Shown here piece by piece: positions 1 through 11,430 of a stretch of DNA of 64,000 bases (positions are counted from its first letter, which is position 1; every line of letters starts with the position of its first letter). Both the position numbers and the translations under genes were made by a program. Under the pieces are notes generated by a model, which worked only from the letters and a program-made list of their open reading frames with translations, searched no databases and was not told the origin of the DNA. This stretch comes from Liolophura sinensis (lineage: Eukaryota > Mollusca > Polyplacophora > Chitonida > Chitonidae): assembly GCF_032854445.1 (NCBI RefSeq), contig NC_088301.1, forward strand, positions 54,671,187 to 54,735,186, given 5' to 3'.

Positions 1-37
1 GAATTCATCCGACATCGTTCATCAATTCTGCACTCTG

Positions 38-957
38 TGTAGTATAGTATAGCACAGTATGGTGTAGCACAGTATAGTATAGTATAGCATAGCACAGTAT
101 AATATAGTACAGTATAGTATAGCACAGTATAGTATAGTATAGTATAGTATAGTATAGTATAGTATAGTATAGCATAGCATAGCATAGCATAGCAAAGCAT
201 AGCATAGCATAGCATAGCATAGCATAGCATAGCATAGCATAGCATAGCATAGCAGAGCAGAGCAGAGTATAGTATAGTATAGTATAGTAGAGTAGAGTAG
301 AGTAGAGTATAGTATAGTATAGTATAGTATAGTATAGTATAGTATAGTATAGTATAGTATAGTATAGTATAGTATAGTATAGTATAGTAGAGTAGAGTAG
401 AGTAGAGTAAAGTAGAGTATAGTATAGTAGAGTATAGTAGAGTAGAGTAGAGTATAGTAGAGTAGAGTATAGTATAGTATAGTATAGTATAGTATAGTAT
501 AGTATAGTATAGTATAGTATAGTAGAGTATAGTAGAGTAGAGTATAGTATAGTAGAGTAGAGTAGAGTAGAGTATAGTATAGTATAGTAGAGTATAGTAT
601 AGTATAGTAGAGTATAGTATAGTAGAGTAGAGTAGAGTAGAGTAGAGTACAGTACAGTACAGTACAGTACAGTACAGTACAGTACAGTACAGTACAGTAC
701 AGTACAGTATAGTATAGCATAGTATAGTCTAGTATAGTATAGCACAGTATAGTATAGTATAGCATAGTATAGTACAGTATAGTGTAGTATAGTATAGTAT
801 AGTATGGTATAGTATAGCAGAGTACAGTACAGTACAGTACAGTACGGTACAGTGCAGTACAATACAGTACAGGACAGGACAGTATAGTATAGTATACATA
901 TAGTACAGTATAGCATACCGTACCATACCATACAATAGCATAGCATAAAATAGTATA
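38..957. repeat. AGTAT-type pentanucleotide array
   Basis: About 920 bases of head-to-tail five-base units. AGTAT dominates, with blocks of AGTAG, AGCAT and AGTAC variants, so the array is a patchwork of locally homogenised sub-arrays. It is open in several frames only because the unit carries no stop on the minus strand; the resulting Tyr/Leu-rich translations are not genes. It abuts the left inverted-repeat end of the Polinton-like element, and a short run of the same pentamers in inverted orientation lies beyond the right end (about 6,488-6,530). Confidence 0.97.
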
Positions 958-1080
958 CTGATGGGTGAAATAAACTGTGGCGTGACTGGTCCGTCGAGCC
1001 AAAACGAACCAATGGTCGACGCGTATCCCCGCGTTTATTTTGTTGAGGTCCACGTTGGTGAAAAGTCCAAAATGGTCGGC

Positions 1081-1223
1081 TTGTAGAGTTGAGTGTTGAG
1101 CTGTGTCGCGCCAAAACGGAACAATGGGGTGGGTTGGATTTTCCCGCTATGATTTCGTTGACGTCCGCGTCGCGTACTCCAATGAGCGACGAGCGGGACG
1201 GACCAATGAGCGACAGGGTGAGC
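1081..1223 (+). repeat. Left terminal inverted repeat of element 1
   Basis: Inverted match to 6,331-6,476. Shared landmarks are a block containing AAAACGGAACAATGG, a GATTTCGTTGACGT block and an inner GACCAATGAGCGACAGG block. A further diverged copy of the same module in direct orientation lies just outside at about 985-1,060, so the left end was partly duplicated. Confidence 0.8.
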
Positions 1224-1386
1224 GAACGTGAGAGCCATGAAGTGGCAAGCTACGCCAGACCACGCTCGCCAATACTGAATAGATGCTGCCAACCCTCTGC
1301 TGACAGAGCCTGCTGAGAAGAAGGGGTGACCATCTCCCAGCGCCGTTGCTGTGGGTACTGGATGGCAAGATGATTGAAGTTCTACA

Positions 1387-2271
1387 ATGTCCAATAAACC
1401 CCAACTTCCCACCCAAACGTGCTGTTCTCGACAGCCAAGGCTGGGCGAGGATGAAGGATTTCAGATCTCTCCGGGACCGGCTTCACGGTGCGTCAGTCCT
1501 TGTCTAGTGTCTCTCCACTCTGTCACACCAGACAACACCATGTTCGTCCACGTAAAGAAATGGAGGGCATACCGACCTGACGGTTCGCTCTACCCGATCA
1601 AAGGTGTCACCCTCAACCACCTAACCAACTGGCAAAACCTAGTGGCAGCCATCCTAGACATTGACAATCTGCTGGTGGGAGACAAGGAAGTAGTCGGCAC
1701 CGACGACGACGTGGAGGCGGAGCCCGTGACATTCAGTCAGAGGGAGCCGGAACAGGCCTCGCTCGATTCAGATCTTGAGGTGATCCTGACGAACATGCTG
1801 TGGAATGTACGCTCCAGGCTCTCCAGCCCCACATCCTACAGTTGCAGCACAAAGCGTACGCTCCAGGCTTCACCGACCTTCCAGGCTACACGAGTGTACT
1901 CCCTAGTATGTTTCGGATGGTATCGTCAGTCAGGGATGTCTGAAGGTCCTTCCACCGAAGACGTCCGCCGACGTGTCAAGGATCCCCGGCATATTCAGCA
2001 ATGTTATTTAGACACTGTTCTTCCCAAGTTAAAATACGAGGAGCGACCCCCAACCAGGTGTCAATACTCTATAGTCAGTCACCCAGGCCCAGTCGATGCC
2101 ACTCTCAATATAGTGTACTGCGAGCCCGAAAGCCCAGATGTTTACAGCGGTGCCCAGCCCTTGCTCAAGGCAACCCGGCAACAAGGACTCACTCACTTTG
2201 GTGAGTCGGGCCCACGTGTCGGCTTGGCTGGCCCAACAGGACACGTACACGCTGAACCGTCCCGCTCGTAA
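1387..2271 (+). pseudogene. Element 1 open frame of unknown function
   Basis: An open frame of about 294 codons inside element 1, from an ATG at 1,387. I recognise no domain. The central part (about 1,540-1,760) is hydrophilic with an acidic Asp/Glu cluster. The segment near 1,940-2,200 reads into the region preceding the integrase and may be its N-terminal zone in another frame. Most likely a decayed element-encoded protein. Confidence 0.35.
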
Positions 2272-2800
2272 CCGGGTAACCGCTCGTTGGGGGTATAGAC
2301 TGTCAATGGCAGGTGGACTTGGTCGACATGGGAGCGTTTGCCAAAGAGAACGACGACAACCGTTACCTACTTACCTGCATCGATGTCCTTTCCAAGTACA
2401 CTTGGGTGGTCCGCCTATGTACCAAAACCGGTGCTCGTCTAATCGAAGCGTTTGAAAGTATTTTCAAGACGGGGCGTTGACCGTTGTACCTGCAAACGGA
2501 CGAAGGCAAAGAGTTTCTGAACAGACGGCTCCAGACATTTTTAAAGACCAACTGGGTCCTCTTCTTTCACACGTTTAACGAGACAAAAACATCCGTGGTA
2601 GAATGGTTTAACCGTATTTTGAATAGACGCATGTACAAGTATTTCATCGCTTACAACACAAAGTCAAAGGGAAATTCGAAAAATCGTACCTCCCTAACAG
2701 AAGCACAGAAATGTTCCACGTCGTCCGCACCCACCCCGGCCCGTCGTGTACACTGGAGGACTTGAACAGGGAAAGGCGTTTCGCGGGGCATTTGAGGATG
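2226..2800 (+). pseudogene. Polinton-type integrase remnant
   Basis: DDE-type integrase of the retroviral/Polinton superfamily, which would insert element ends into target DNA. Visible pieces in order are a VDLVDMGAF stretch with the first catalytic Asp (~2,310), a CIDVLSKYTWVV strand (~2,365), an LQTDEGKEF stretch with the second Asp (~2,490) and an SVVEWFN stretch with the catalytic Glu (~2,600). A TGA at 2,477-2,479 and frame changes interrupt it. The C-terminal part (~2,710-2,800) resembles the region after the catalytic core in these integrases, but no chromodomain is seen. Non-functional as it stands. Confidence 0.75.
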
Positions 2801-3134
2801 CCACCGCCCAATCTCACGGGTACTTGCTTGTCGATTTCAAGCAAACCGCTGCGACTTCCCACCCATATCTTCCGCGGAGGGATTCAGCACGCCTACCTGC
2901 CCAAGTCAAAACCTCGTACACACGGCCCGCCGAAACAGTTGTTTCAACGTCAGCGTCCGCGATGTCACGCCGGCTCCAACGTTACGCGTCCTTGCTGTCC
3001 CTGCTAGCTCGAGCCACCCCAGCCGTTCGACGCTCCGTTCTGCCCGCCAACGATACGGGTTTACTTCGTTGTTTGTGTAAATGTGCGAAGAATGTTTTAA
3101 ATGGGAACGTCCCACTGATGGCGGTTCAGAAGGC

Positions 3135-3500
3135 GAGACGAAGTGTATGTCATAGACTCCAAAGACGACACGCAGCGCGATAAGCACAAGTTAAAATTGC
3201 CAGCAGGCTATTACCCCTCACCCAACGCGCTCGCCAATGCCCTGACAGGCTTGTTGACCACGAACATCACCTGGCTCAACACACAAGACCCTGGGCCTTC
3301 CTCATCAACACAGACACCTCCCTCCGCCCCGGGTAACACTGGGTGGCGATCTTCATAGACGTGTACCCGAACCCACCGGTCCCGGGCGGGCCAGCCCTCC
3401 ACATCGATATCACCGCTTGGCTCACTGGAGAACACATCACTGGACATGGAATGATCGGCGGCTGTAGAGTCTGGACATGGTTGTGAGCGGGCAATATTGC
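3135..3500 (+). pseudogene. Polinton capsid-like protein remnant
   Basis: The frame near 3,143-3,290 contains a KLKLPAGYYPSPNALANAL stretch of the type found in the minor structural (penton-like) proteins of animal Polintons. A GYYP motif in a comparable context also occurs in element 2 (minus, 32,640-33,110). The frame is short and interrupted, so only a fragment remains. The family assignment is from motif memory and needs a profile search. Confidence 0.4.
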
Positions 3501-3838
3501 GTCGTGCACGACGTACGATAACGATTTAATGGTGTTCGATTGGGTGGAGAGCAAGTTTCGGGACGAGTTGGTACACTTGAATGTTCACGTTGACTAGGCT
3601 CTCGAGCATGTCCAGCGCACTAAGAGGCACATCGCGGAAATGACTGAGGTCAATTTTTACCGCCTCCAGATAAATTCTTGTGGCGAAGAATGTAACCGAA
3701 GCTGTAGTTGACGGTGAACTCTGTGGGCTGATCATCATAGATAGCGTTCAGGTACTCGTCCACTGCTGAAGAACTGCTTGTCGTCACTGTTTCAGTAGGT
3801 CTCTGTAACATAGAAGCATACACAGGTGTGGAATATTA

Positions 3839-3915
3839 TACTGTATAGTATATAGTATGATGTATAGTATAGTATATTATAGTAACTGTATAGCATGGCA
3901 TAGCATAGCATTGTA
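3839..3915. repeat. Short ATAGT/AGCAT pentamer run
   Basis: An imperfect run of the same pentamers as the 38-957 array, inside element 1. It points to repeated generation or capture of this satellite by the element. Confidence 0.7.
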
Positions 3916-5590
3916 GTACGGTTGCTTAGCACGGTCACTTGGTTGTAAGATCTGGGGCGTGCGATGCGTGCGACGGCGTGACGCCCGCGCACAGTGTCAA
4001 CCAGCGTCCGTGGGGCATGGTAAGAAAGTTATTGATTTTTGTCTAACGGGCCAGGCAGCCATTTTGCAGGTTTCTCTTGATGGGGTGTGTCACCGAAGAG
4101 GTGTGTCTCCGCCAATGAGATTCGCTCGAGTACCCCCATTACCCAGCGGTGTAGGACGAGGCCGGCGAACCCTAGAGCCGGATGAATATGGATGGACGCA
4201 GAAGGCCACGGTGGGGGAGAAAGGAGCCCGAATACGAGAGCTACCCAATAACGTGGTGTGGTTTATGATCCCGGTGGCAGTAATGATCCAACCGAGACGG
4301 ACCACCGGCAGGAGGTGCACTGTCGATCTTCCATAATTTACGTTTCGGCTCGAATACTACATGATCGTTCAACTGTTTTTACATAGGCAAATTCCAGATA
4401 TATGTTCCAAACGGGCTAACATACATTCAAACTGAACGACTAGGACTGAATGGACATAACAAAGTCAACAGCTAAATTTCCGTCCGCTAACTGCAGGAAA
4501 ACACTATTTTCAAAACCGAATTAACTTTTTAGATTTTCTACAGAAAGCTAAACATGAACAATGATAAGAAAAACGCGCTCGATAGCACACGATCGCACGG
4601 GGCGTTATTATCTGCATAAACGCTAACTTTAATTATAAATTTAACGTTTCTTATTATGAAATACATGCATCCCTTGGCATACAAAGGTACACTATGATCT
4701 TAGGGATGAAATTAGGTGAAATTTACAGAAGTACATACCTGCAAGTAGGAATATATTACGTTAAACAAAACCTTATGTGCACCATTCCGTACACTACGTT
4801 AGCCGGTTTATGCGTGTAGACCGCCGGGTGCCACTGAAAACGGAGTTCACTAAGCGGTCAAGGAATTTCAGTTTGCTACGAAAGTATATTCCTATTACAA
4901 GTCTTCACATTTACTTTAGTACTGTACATTTGTCGCAGACAAATCTGTCAGACTCTCACAAAGAGGGGAGAGAAATAAAGAACAGGCGAGGTGTCGTATG
5001 GCACGGTATGGAAGTGGTGGGACGTATCGTACGTATGATGCCGGATAGTCGACGGGCTGTCAGGTGGTAGAAATTGAATGACTACCCTCCATTAAGGACA
5101 CCCACGAACGGGACCGGCATACGTTGGGGTGCACCTGCTGTGGAATGGTCATGTTACGGTTAGCAGTCGTACGCACCAAAGAACCTGTTCTTGACCGGCA
5201 AAAGTTTGGGATGCTGTCGAGGAAGAAGTGGTGCCCCACACAAGTCTAGTAGACGTTTGAATCGGGAGCAGGAGGTGACCCCGGCACATGGCTGAAGTTG
5301 GGTAAATGCCGATGCGTGAGACGTATATCCGACATAAAAGTAGTTAAGAGTGAATGGGAATTCACCTGCAGTGTGGCGCGCGTGTGGAGCTCGGGTATAA
5401 CAGCCTTGTCGGTGGCCACACACGGACAACTTTAAAACAAATATACACAGCCCTAATGATCCGTCCTTTGTGAATGTGTCCGCACAAGCCGGGGGCATAG
5501 CCGCGCATCCGAGTGGTAAAATGTCTGACCCAGTGTTGAACCGTTCGGCTTTTCCCAGAAGACCGGCCTTTGCGTAAGACGAATCTATTT
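3916..5590. other. Element 1 interior, no recognisable gene
   Basis: About 1.7 kb with only short open frames on both strands (for example 3,959-4,336 plus and 5,160-5,498 minus). I recognise no domain in them. Part of 4,350-4,780 is AT-rich and unlike the GC-richer element coding remnants, so host or other repeat DNA may have been inserted there. Confidence 0.5.
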
Positions 5591-5616
5591 TAACGATATG
5601 CTGTATGACTTACCGT

Positions 5617-5867
5617 TCCATGTTGAGCATGTCGATGCAGTCGCCAATGCCACAACCCGTACAATGTCTTTTGACATGCTTCACATGTGTGGATCCGCTC
5701 TTTCCCCCCGTGCGTTTGCTGGTGCCGCACCAAGTACGTCCGTCGGACAAACGTCCGGGCACATGTATCGCATGTAAACGTCTCTCAACGCAGGGTGGTG
5801 GTGGTGTGCGTTCGCTGATACCAGTTGTCCCGTCTGGAAAATGTCCTGGCGCACTTTGGGCAAACGA
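5617..5867 (-). pseudogene. Three-finger C2H2 zinc-finger remnant
   Basis: On the minus strand three C2H2 modules follow one another. Finger 1 (about 5,805-5,867) starts FVCPKCARTF and has lost a canonical first His. Finger 2 (5,709-5,778) starts TCDTCARTF and ends RHQQTH, with perfect C-X2-C-X12-H-X3-H spacing. Finger 3 (5,617-5,690) starts TCEACQKT and ends HRHAQH, with C-X2-C-X12-H-X4-H spacing. A TGA separates fingers 1 and 2 in the same frame, and finger 3 is in a shifted frame, so the gene is broken. It would have encoded a nucleic-acid-binding protein, element-borne or captured from the host. Confidence 0.65.
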
Positions 5868-6330
5868 ACTCCCGCCTCTTCGAACAATCTCTGTCACTCT
5901 CCATGAGCTTGGTGTTGATGCCGCAGTAAATTACCCCGGCAACCAATCTCGCGCAGGCATTGTGCACGTATTTAGGCCATGATTGTTTTGACCAGAAATG
6001 CTGTCCACTAACACTTTCGAGCCGCTTTTTAATACCCTGATCAACCAAAAGCGCTTGAACGGAACCACTACTGTGATGGGGTGCTCCCTTCCTTCTATCG
6101 TAAGCGAACGGCGAATCGGAGAAAATCCCAAGGATTTAACTTTAGCAGGACGATCCCTCCTATCTCCCAACCCTTTATTTACCCAGTCAGCGGACATCAA
6201 CGAAATTCGCAGTCCAACACAGTGTCCAGGATGATTTTTCCCAGAACCTGTGTTTCTCGATCTGTTCCTCGATCATTGATCAGTTTTGGCGTAACGAAGC
6301 TGCTCAACCCAAATTTACAAACCCACGTTT

Positions 6331-6476
6331 TGCTCACCTGTCGCTTAATGGTCCGTCCGGCCACCTTTTATTGGAGGACGCGGCGCAAATGTCAACGAAA
6401 TCCGAGCGGGGACAATCTAACCCACACCATTGGTCCGTTTTGACGCACAACACTTATAGAACACTCAACTCTACAA
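6331..6476 (-). repeat. Right terminal inverted repeat of element 1
   Basis: Inverted counterpart of 1,081-1,223. It is followed outward (6,488-6,530) by a short TACTC/TACAC pentamer run that mirrors the large AGTAT array on the left, suggesting the pentamers belonged to the element end or its target. Confidence 0.8.
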
Positions 6477-6485
6477 GACGACCAG

Positions 6486-7537
6486 ACAGTATACTCTACT
6501 CTACTCTAATCTATTCTACTACACTATACAGAGCGCGGTCTCAACGACACGAATCCTCCGCAATGCAGCACGTTTTAGACGCAGTATACTACTTGGGGCC
6601 TTACTATACCAGGTCCTTTGTCATCAAAGGCTATCCCAATCTGTCACCCGGGTTCGACAGCTTTCCTCTAATAAGTGTTCCATGTTTTCGAAACAATATG
6701 GCCAAACATGACCGTCTCTGATGTCTCTAATATTATTATCGAATGTTTTTCGTCGAGAAAATATAAGTTTATTCTACGACTATACTAAATTGGTTTGGCT
6801 GAAATATTTCAACATGGCATACAGGTTATAGCTTACTACGATTCACAGTATCACCTCACGTAAGGTATGCATTTTCAGTCGGTTTACAGGCATCTTGTGC
6901 AATTTTATGTGTTCACTATAACAGATGTATTTTAAAATTTTGATTATTTACAAATTTAAACCAAATCATATTATAGTTCACAAGAAAAATATTATTTTTA
7001 AAAATAAAGAATAATTTATTTTTAAAGGTTACTGTGTATCTTTTATATATTTTTATGCCTTACATGGATGAATATGATAAATAAAACGAATCTGTGATCT
7101 TAACGTTAAATCGCAAGTATTCTATATTTATTGCATTGAAATCTGAAAGGTTACTTCATAGAGAATGTTTCAGGTTTTTTCGCAAACAAGCAAACAACTT
7201 ATATCATTTACCACATAATACACCTAATAGGAATCTAAGGGCTCCTGTCCATCTTCAAACTGCATGGGACGCCATGGTAGTTACCGTCAAATCGGACTGA
7301 ATATGTGAATTGAACCGAAACCTTGCGTTTTGTCAACTCGATCATCTTAGCAACGTTACACACAATGAATCGTCCTCTATGTGTATTATCATATATTATC
7401 TGTATATTATCTGTATACTAATTGTATATTCTAGTGCTTGTGGAATTACAAAAAAAACACAGAAATTATTCCGCTGCTTTGTTGTGATAACTCACAAAAT
7501 ATAGGGTAAGGAGGTTAAATGTGAAAGAGCAATGAGC
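6486..7537. other. Intergenic, AT-rich
   Basis: Between the right end of element 1 and the 3' end of the GST gene. It holds a short pentamer run (6,488-6,530) and strongly AT-rich DNA from 6,720 on. I see no gene. Confidence 0.5.
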
Positions 7538-10500
7538 TCATTGTTTATAGGGCACATAACCAAACGATGCACCAGGCCCAACAAGTGCTTCTTTGACAAA
7601 TCTAGGAGAGGCGAGGTACTCCTTCACTCCAGGTAAGTTCTCAATCCGACTGAGGAAGGACTGCAGATTGTGGAAATCGTCCAGGCATGATGGGTAAACG
7701 ACGGTGTTCATGGAGATACCCTCGTACAGGTGAAAATCAACAAAATTGATCTACAACGGAAAGAACAAACACCGGAAAGCTATTAATTTCACTCTACTCC
7801 GCGATAGGATAAAATTTTTCAAGACGTGAAGTTAAGGTTGGATACTTTTAGACATATTTACTTCATATGAAATAATTGTGGAACTGTTATACAGTTAAAT
7901 AGTACTTACATTTGCCACAATTTAGAGATAATTTAGATATTATCCACCCTAGACAAGCCATCACATTCGCCGATCTGGCTACAGCGAGGACTACGGCCCC
8001 ACGCGTCAGATAATTTTTCTGTATACCTGGTGAGTCATGCACCAACCGATCGCAACGCTCTTTGACAATAGTCAATATTTTTTTCCCATCACTTTCAAAC
8101 TCAATCCAATGATTCAGCAGCTTGGTCTATTCAGCAACAACATATGGGAAAAAACTTCGCTTAATAAGTTTGTGAGGTAACTGAATTTCATGCACACCCT
8201 TTCAATTCGACTGGAAATCAACTAACTAGGAATTCTCCCAAGGCAAGTATTTCTTTCTCAACTCAGAAAAGGTTCATAACATTTCTTATTAAGTAATCCG
8301 TAACAAAGCGTCTGGTGCGTCTGGCGACGTACTGATTCAAAAAAAGATGTCCGTAATGCCCTTCAGTGCGATATATATGCCTTATGTCTCTCGAAGATAA
8401 ATATTCCCCGCCCGTCCGACATTGCTCGCCCCAATTAACAACAAGAAAATTCCTGTTTGGTGTTGTCATGTGGTACAAACCGATAAATATTTCCACCCGT
8501 CTTTCGGGATCACAGTAGTACTGATCCTCTTGAGGAATTATCATATTTTGTACCTACACACGCCGGTATTACTTGTATATATATATGAAGTACCTGCCAA
8601 AAATACACACGAACTAATCCATGAATAGTTTCCTCTTAAAGACGGCATCATTTATAAAATTTATCCTTGGGCATTATAAGCATCACCTTATCGCCTAGAA
8701 AGAAATTCTCTTTCCCTAACAAATGGGACAACTGTTGGAGTGTCTCCTTCACCCACTTTAGATGATCGACCTTGGCAGTGTCCTAAAAGAAAAACGAGTT
8801 AAACCTATAGTAGGATTTAGGTATAGGATTTTTGTGTGGATCAGTTTTACTTATCCAATAATAAATAAACAAAGCCCATGCAGTTTCACAACACATATCT
8901 CAAGAAAATCGGACAGGAATTCATGCATTGCCTTTATCCTATCCCAGATGCATATTTCAGTAGTTTCGCTTAGGATTACCTCGTCATGTTTCTGTCATTT
9001 CATTATAGTGTACTTCCATTATACTTGAACTGATGAAATATATGAACAATGTCTTACTGTATTTTAGGACAGAGAAAAATACCGTAAATTCTATGCGGAA
9101 ATAAATGAATTACTACAAAAATTACCATGCACGAAGCGATCGTATATTTTTAGAAAACAGCTAAAACACTGTATCCGTATTTGGCTGGAGATTTAGTCAG
9201 AAGAGATCGTGCTAAAATGCAAACTTTCAGCAAATACGACAACCTTTATAACTAAATAATACCTACAAAATCCGCCCGATAACATAGTTGGGTGCATCTT
9301 GTCTGAAGATCTACTGCAACATACAGTAAATTATCTTGAAGAATTCGGTCTTTCTCGGTTGAGGCCACTAGAAGTCCAAAAAACAAAGGATAGGAATTGG
9401 AATTAATCGCTCAGTTTCTGCTCATGTCATGTGACCTGTCGGGTTTTAATTCAGTAATAACTAGTTCATACACTTTCAATACAGTTTACACAGATGATCA
9501 GTGCTTTGTGCAATGTGACTGAACAGCCTGATTGAGGTAAGAAAATAGCTAAAGTAAACGGCTATAGCAAACATACCAAGACTGTACTTCCGTGCTACGT
9601 ATCGCTCTATAGCCACACTCTGCGTTATCTTGATGTCGCCATCAATGTAGTACGGCAGCTACATGGTGAGAAAAGGACAAAAATCTATCAGACTAAACAA
9701 AATCAGGAAATCACATTCTAAGAACGCAGCACGAAACACTCTACAAGGTAACCAGATTTTCGAACGGAAATGCATACACTGTTTTTTTTTCTCTGACCCA
9801 TATTGCGTTTTACCCCTTGTGGACATGTTACTGCCAGCTGGCTGCCAGCTGGGCCCACTTTCACAAAGCGGTGTACGACATTTTTTATCGTGTATTTGTC
9901 GCAGAATATTGTGTACGTCACTGTTACCGTACCATTGTCATGTGTGTGTCATTATCGTAAATGGACATCTTTGTAAAACTGTGCCCAGGTTAGCCTTGCC
10001 TACAGTTAAATCACACGTAACTTACCCCTTACGGTTTTAGCTGTATGAAAATGTTCCGCAAGCATTTTCCAAACCAGTTGATTTTTCCTGCCCCTACCCC
10101 ACACCCGCCTAGTTTATAGCCAGCATTAAGTTAACGACATTGAAAAGAATTTATAAGGACATAACAAAGGTATTACATTCGGGAGAGGCAATCCGAGAGT
10201 GTACTTGACTTTCATGAAGTTTTCTCGAATTTTTGAAGGATCTGAAAAACAGAATATATATTCATATATAAGTATGTCATATGTCTGTATTTACTTTGTC
10301 TTACAATGCTTAGGGGGCATCCGTGGCTCAGTTGGTTAGCGCGCTAGCGCAGCGTAATGACCCAGAAGCCTCTCACCAATGCGGTCGCTGTGAGTTCAAG
10401 TCCAGCTCATGCTGGCTTCCTCTCCGGCCGTAAGTGGGAAGGTCTGTCAGCAACCTGCGGATGGTCGTGGTTTTCCCCCGAGCTCTGCCCGGTTTCCACC

Positions 10501-10762
10501 CATCATAATGCTGGCCGCCGTCGTATAAGTGAAATATTCTTGAGTGCGGCGTAAAATACCAATCAAATAAATAAATAAATAAAATACAATGCTTAACATT
10601 CTAAACAAAACGATTGTTTATATTATTGCAAGAAAATTTTGTGCAAATTGTATATGCTGTACAACTATTGTTTATAAGAAAAGTGCGAAAATTACCTTCG
10701 TCGTTTATCATGTAGACCTTGTTTTCAAAGTCTTCGCCAACATAATGCAAGAGCAAGCTTAT
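7538..10762 (-). CDS. Mu-class glutathione S-transferase, 5' exon missing
   Basis: Cytosolic glutathione S-transferase, which joins glutathione to electrophiles. Six exons fit with GT-AG borders and matching phases: 10,762-10,696; 10,241-10,177; 9,658-9,577; 9,367-9,267; 8,782-8,687; 7,750-7,538 (stop TGA at 7,540-7,538). The thioredoxin-like half shows [21 protein letters not shown] (cis-Pro of the G-site) and [15 protein letters not shown] (the Gln-Ser pair that grips glutathione). The helical half shows [25 protein letters not shown] and [23 protein letters not shown] and the CLD-F-NL-F-RIE pattern are Mu-class hallmarks. The exon with the start codon and catalytic Tyr was not found upstream of 10,762. 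The sequence is divergent (the usual Trp after the second exon junction is absent). Either a working divergent gene with a distant first exon or a headless copy. Confidence 0.85.
10302..10595 (+). mobile_element. tRNA-derived SINE with perfect TSD
   Basis: Full-length short retroposon at 10,313-10,584, flanked by an 11-base perfect target-site duplication TACAATGCTTA (10,302-10,312 and 10,585-10,595). The head contains a tRNA-like A box (GTGGCTCAGTTGGTTAGCGC) and B box (GTGAGTTCAAGTCC). The body holds CTCTCCGGCCGTAAGTGGGA, and the tail is (AAAT)n. It lies in the intron between GST exons 10,762-10,696 and 10,241-10,177. Other copies or fragments: 38,630-38,745, 40,716-40,880, 57,260-57,514, 62,755-62,800. 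Confidence 0.93.
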
Positions 10763-10796
10763 CTGGTTGGAAATCTGTCAAATATAAAATTGAACA

Positions 10797-11430
10797 AATT
10801 GCTATAAAATAAACTTACTCTCTGTGTCCTCTTTTCTCCAAAATCCGGCGCCAAAAATGTATAAAAATCAATAATCATATATTTTATGAATACTTTACTT
10901 CCTAGCTCATACTAAAACTTCTCCGATCCAGCTGACAAAGCAAAAGGCGAGCATGTCTTCTCACAAGGTCGACGTGCCTTCTTCATTGCACAAATATTTC
11001 TAGGTGGACCTTGATTTTGTTCTCAGGTAAATTTGATCACCCACAACGTGTAATGCCACGTTTGTTATTATGCGTCTGTTAATGTAATCAAAAGTCCATT
11101 ATATAGAAGTATGCAACTTCCCAATAGCTAGTCTCCACGACACATTACACATGTTACGTCATCTGTAGAACCTCACGCCACCAGGTGGAGAAACAAGATA
11201 TCTTCCTGGGTGGAAATTGTGAACTGAATCATGGGAAATCTAATGTAAACGGCTCTTAAAAGAACTGGCCACACGTTGAAACCTAACCTCTGTATTTAAA
11301 AACACGATTTCGCCAGTGATTGTTGCTATGTAGTTAAGAACTCATTAACAATATTGATATTTCCAAGCAACTCTAAAACAACTACTATCAAAGACATTGT
11401 TGCCCTTTTACAAAACCCTCCGTTGTAGTA
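10797..11430. other. Presumed upstream region of the GST gene
   Basis: AT-rich DNA where the missing first GST exon should lie if introns are short. I looked for an N-terminal YWDIRG-like segment on the minus strand and did not find one. Confidence 0.4.

Larger units (their letters stand above)
1081..6476. mobile_element. Decayed Polinton/Maverick-type DNA transposon
   Basis: The ends are inverted repeats of about 145 bases (1,081-1,223 against 6,331-6,476), including a near-perfect terminal block TTGTAGAGTTGAGTGTT at 1,081-1,097 matched inverted at 6,460-6,476. The interior carries remnants of a retroviral-type integrase (2,226-2,800), a capsid-like protein (3,135-3,500) and minus-strand C2H2 zinc fingers (5,617-5,867). 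Integrase plus virus-like structural gene between long terminal inverted repeats is the Polinton layout. At ~5.4 kb it is far shorter than the usual 15-20 kb, no DNA polymerase B or packaging ATPase is visible, and reading frames are broken, so it is a dead or non-autonomous copy. Confidence 0.7.

Noticed and set aside
5-1114. Long minus-strand open frames over the left end
   Set aside because: They are translations of the pentanucleotide array (Tyr/Leu/Thr/Ser periodic) and carry no domain.
8263-8544. 93-codon minus frame between GST exons
   Set aside because: The flanking GST exons join in phase without it, and it has no GST-like residues.
10316-10400. A functional tRNA gene
   Set aside because: A and B boxes are present, but the sequence continues into a SINE body with an A-rich tail and perfect target-site duplications; the cloverleaf is not closed.
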